NCBI GenBank assembly: GCA_016713035.1
Contig: JADJPW010000001.1
Location: forward strand, 1,302,001 to 1,366,000
Direction of reading: 5' to 3'
DNA length: 64,000 nt
From: Verrucomicrobiaceae bacterium
GTDB lineage: Bacteria > Verrucomicrobiota > Verrucomicrobiia > Verrucomicrobiales > Verrucomicrobiaceae
The notes under the pieces: model-generated
The model's input: only the letters and a program-made list of their open reading frames with translations
Database searches by the model: none
What the model was told of the DNA's origin: nothing
Program-made: the position numbers and the translations under genes
Part shown: positions 61,052 through 64,000 of the stretch, piece by piece
Numbering within the stretch: the stretch's first letter is position 1
How the letters are laid out: each line of letters starts with the position of its first letter

Positions 61052-64000
61052 CTAGCGGGCTTTCTTGGCTTTTTTGATTTCGAGGGGCTTTTTCACTTCC
61101 TCGGCTGGAGCAGACTGCGCGGAGCTAGGAGGCGCGGCGGTGGTTTTTTCGGCTTTTTCGCTTTTTGGAGCCTCTTTGGCACCAGCGGCGTCAGGGGCAG
61201 CTTCACCCTTGGTATTTGGGATGATGTTGGCGGTGATGGCGCGGGCTTTGCCGAGGTATTTTTGGCCAGCGGGATGATGTCGGCCTTTTTGATGCCAGAG
61301 ATGTCGCTGACGAAGCTGCGAGCCCAATCCAGGCGCTGTGGATGCTCCTGGGAGGCACGCAGGACGGTACTGGACCAGTAGCGATTATCGCGGCGAGTCT
61401 GCTCGATCTGCGCTGTCATGGGCTTGAGCGCACGCTCGAACTCATCATCACTGATTTCACCAGTAGCCAGATCATTGGCGATCTGGATGCTGAGCTTGGC
61501 GAGCTTTTCCACCTGCTCAGGCTTGCACTCGATCATCACTACGACGTGGCCGTAGCCGGTGAAAGTATCGCTGGCTAAGTGGTAGCAAGCGGGGCTGTAG
61601 GTATCTGCCAGCTCCTCACGGATTTTCACGCGGAGGCGATCATCGAGGATGGCCCCCAGGAGCATGAGGCGGCGGGTGCGCTGGATGTCGCTGAACATAT
61701 CTGTCGTAGGCCAGTAGATGGTGGCGATGGCCTTCGGTATCTCCGTATCAAAGTGGAAGTCTTTGCTGTCTGCGGGTGCAGGCATGGTGATCTGGCGCTG
61801 CTTTTCATACGTGGGCTTTTTGTCCGAGCGCTTCGGCATGGTGCCGAAGGTCCATGCGACATCTTCGACGGCTTTTTCGAAGTCGGTGTCGCCGAGCACG
61901 GTGACCTCCATAAAGCCCTCGGTGAGCTCTGGCGTGAGCCAAGCGCGGACTTCCTCGAGATTCCGTGCAGTGAGCTCCTCCTTCGCTGGGAAGCCCCAGC
62001 GTGAGTCACCACCGTGCATGAATGCCATCACTTTGTCATTCATCACGCCTTCAGCGGTGTGCTGGAGCTGCGTGTAGAGCGGATCGATGCCCTTGGCGAA
62101 CTGGCGATGCGCCTCCTCGCGATAACCAGGACGGATCAGGTAGGCAGCGAGGAGCTGGCACTGAGCACGCAGATCGGCAGGGGTGGTGCGGCCTGCGAGT
62201 AGGAAGGCCTCATCGCCGATGCTGAAATCCGCGCTCACGGTCTGCCCTGCAAAGATGCGGCGCAGCTCATCCACACTATGGCGCTCCAATCCACCGGCCT
62301 GGAAAGTCGATCCGGCATAGACCAGCAGCCCAGGCTTTGCCGCAGGCACGGTGAGCTTCCCACCGCCGAAATTCACCAGCACGCGTAGAGTGCCTTTTTC
62401 AAACTCCGTGTGCTTGAAGTTCAGTCGCACGCCATTTTCAAAGACGGCCTGCTGCACTTCGAGATCTTTGGCCTCTTTTTTGGAGACGATCTTTCCTGGG
62501 GGGCCAAAGTCCGTGTAGAAGAAGGCGATCTTCTCTTCTTTTGCAGGCGGAGTGACTTCCTTGGCGTGGCTTTCATTATAGACGGCGATGATTTGCTTCG
62601 CGGCATCGCCATCCAGCTTCAGATTCCCTCCGACGAAGACTTGGATGTCCTCGCCCTTCCACTCTGCTTTCAAGGCGGCATGGCAATCCTCTTTGCTCAC
62701 GGTCTGGATCGTCTTGGCCACGCGGGCCAGATCGTCACGCGGATGTGTGATGACTCGACCAGCCGCGAGCTGGCTGACCATCACGCTGGCCAGATCACGT
62801 GACTTACGGCTTTCTGCCTGGTCAGCGCGGAGCTTTGCCCCCTGGAGAGTCTGCGCCTTGGCTTCATCAAATTCAGTGTCGGTAAAACCATGCTCGATAG
62901 CGCGGCGGATTTCTGTTTCGATGAGGGCGAGTGCGGCCTTCCAGTTCTTCGGGTCACATTGCGCCTGGATGCCGACGGTGCGGACAAAGTCGAACTGCTC
63001 GTAGCTATAACTCTCTGCGCCCATGATCGGTGCACCCTCCGCCTTCGCCAGCTTGGAGAGGCGCTGATTGATCATCGCATCGGCCAGATTGCTCACCAGC
63101 TTCTTGCGGCGATCTGCCGTGGTATCCGGCTCCTTCGCAGCGGGGACGAGGCGTTCGATAGAAAGAGTCAGCGCCTGCGCCTCCATCTCCGTGTGCATTG
63201 TGGCGATGAGGCCATGCCCACTGCTGATTTTGCCCAGGGATGGATCTTCCGCACGTTTGGCGGGTGCCTTGGCATCACCGAAGTGCTTCGCGATCTCTTT
63301 AGCCACCGCAGCAGCATCTGGGAAATCCCCCACCGCCACCAGTGTGGCACGATCTGGCGTGTACCACTTTTTGTAGAAGTCCACAAAGCGTTGCCGCCCC
63401 ATCGTCTTCAGCGTTTGTTCGATGCCGATGGGCAGGCGCTTCGGCAGTAGCGAGTCTGGCAGCGCAAAGCGGTAGCCCGCCAGCATGGTGCGGTAGTCGA
63501 TGCTATCCCGGCTGAGCTTTTCGCTGAGGATGATGCCGCGCTCTTTATTGATCTCCTCTTCACCCAGCAGCATGCCATCGAGATTGTCGCGGAAGAGCTT
63601 CAGGCCCTCATCGAGGTATTTGGTATCCACCTTGGGCAGCTCCAGCATGTACACCGTCTCTTTGAAGGAAGTGTGCGCATTCGTATCCGCACCGACTCCC
63701 ATGCCCAGGCGCTGGAAGAAGTCCACCATCTCGCCGCCCTTGAAGTGCTTCGAGCCATTGAAGGCCATGTGCTCCAAAAAGTGCGCCATGCCCTGCTGGT
63801 CATCCTCTTCCATGAGAGAGCCCACATCCATGTAGATGCGCAGGCTAGCGCGGCCCGGAGGCTCCGCATTCGGCAGCACGAGGTAGCGCAGACCATTTTC
63901 CAGCGTGCCAAAAGTGATCTTGGCATCCGGTTTCAAATCAGAGCCCTCATGCGGCCAAGTAGCAGCCAGGAGCGCGTGTGTCAGGAGCAGGGAGGTGGCA
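61052..64000 (-). CDS. M16 zinc metalloprotease (insulinase/PqqL-like), frameshifted, runs off right edge
   Basis: The N-terminus is cut by the window edge. Residues upstream of the first internal start (TTG at 63936) are in frame and look like the end of a signal peptide (TSLLLTHALLAATWPHEGS). The zinc site HFLEHMAFNGS (HxxEH) with downstream EEEINKERGIILSEK (third Glu) shows an active N-terminal M16 domain, and a second, inactive half follows, as in PqqL/pitrilysin-type proteins of about 950 residues. Near 61261 the frame breaks after ADIIPLAK: adding one A to an A5 run gives KYLGKARAITANIIPN and a Lys/Ala/Pro-rich tail ending at 61052. It probably digests peptides in the periplasm. Confidence 0.82.

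Overview
The window is GC-rich bacterial chromosome and looks like a Verrucomicrobiota genome, close in style to Prosthecobacter/Verrucomicrobiaceae. Indicators are a PVC-type beta-propeller/HEAT/cytochrome c protein with an N-terminal NPCBM domain, the DUF58 - BatA-like - DUF4175 gene set, a eukaryotic-type HisA, large repeat-built secreted proteins, and Ser/Thr kinase plus ECF sigma factor pairs. This is inferred from gene content only.

Layout. 1-2600 (-): the inner-membrane part of a type II secretion / type IV pilus-like assembly (GspL/PilN-, GspM/PilO- and GspC/PilP-like), running off the left edge. 2831-3691: a secreted esterase. 3920-11323 (-): a BlaI-type repressor followed by two tandem 1136-residue BlaR1-M56/penicillin-binding-protein fusions; the copy next to blaI has lost the catalytic Ser and Lys of its transpeptidase domain. 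11789-24167: housekeeping and envelope genes (hisA, a secreted beta-helix protein, the PVC cytochrome protein, a CDF transporter, birA, a Pro/Ser-rich secreted protein, rpoN, an NlpC/P60 peptidase). 23259-30475: a BatA/aerotolerance-like set. 30747-32324 (-): a secreted S10 carboxypeptidase.

32490-39842 (-) is the most unusual part: an apparent operon with mostly overlapping or <10-nt junctions. It holds two haem-oxygenase-like diiron proteins, two autoinducer-synthase/FeeM-like GNAT acyltransferases (one fused to a cyclic-nucleotide-binding domain), a DevB-DevC-DevA-type exporter whose ATPase is fused to a GAF domain, and a small LecA/PA-IL-like lectin. My reading is a pathway that makes, oxidises and exports an N-acylated small molecule or lipid. 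Divergent from it is a 1388-residue Ser/Thr kinase with RCC1-like and leucine-rich repeats, followed by an ECF sigma factor.

45346-57300 (-): one giant (3984 aa) secreted repeat protein, preceded in frame by the truncated 5' end of a different RCC1-type gene. 58118-58202 (-): tRNA-Leu(UAG). 58271-64000: an alpha/beta hydrolase, RlpA, a rhodanese, a YdjY-domain protein and an M16 zinc protease running off the right edge.

Five genes carry a single indel that splits an otherwise continuous protein (near 647, 24450, 35192, 58559, 61261). Three of the five lie in short homopolymers or dinucleotide runs, so uncorrected sequencing error is more likely than decay. At least six different large inverted repeats lie between genes. 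I saw no CRISPR array, insertion sequence or prophage.
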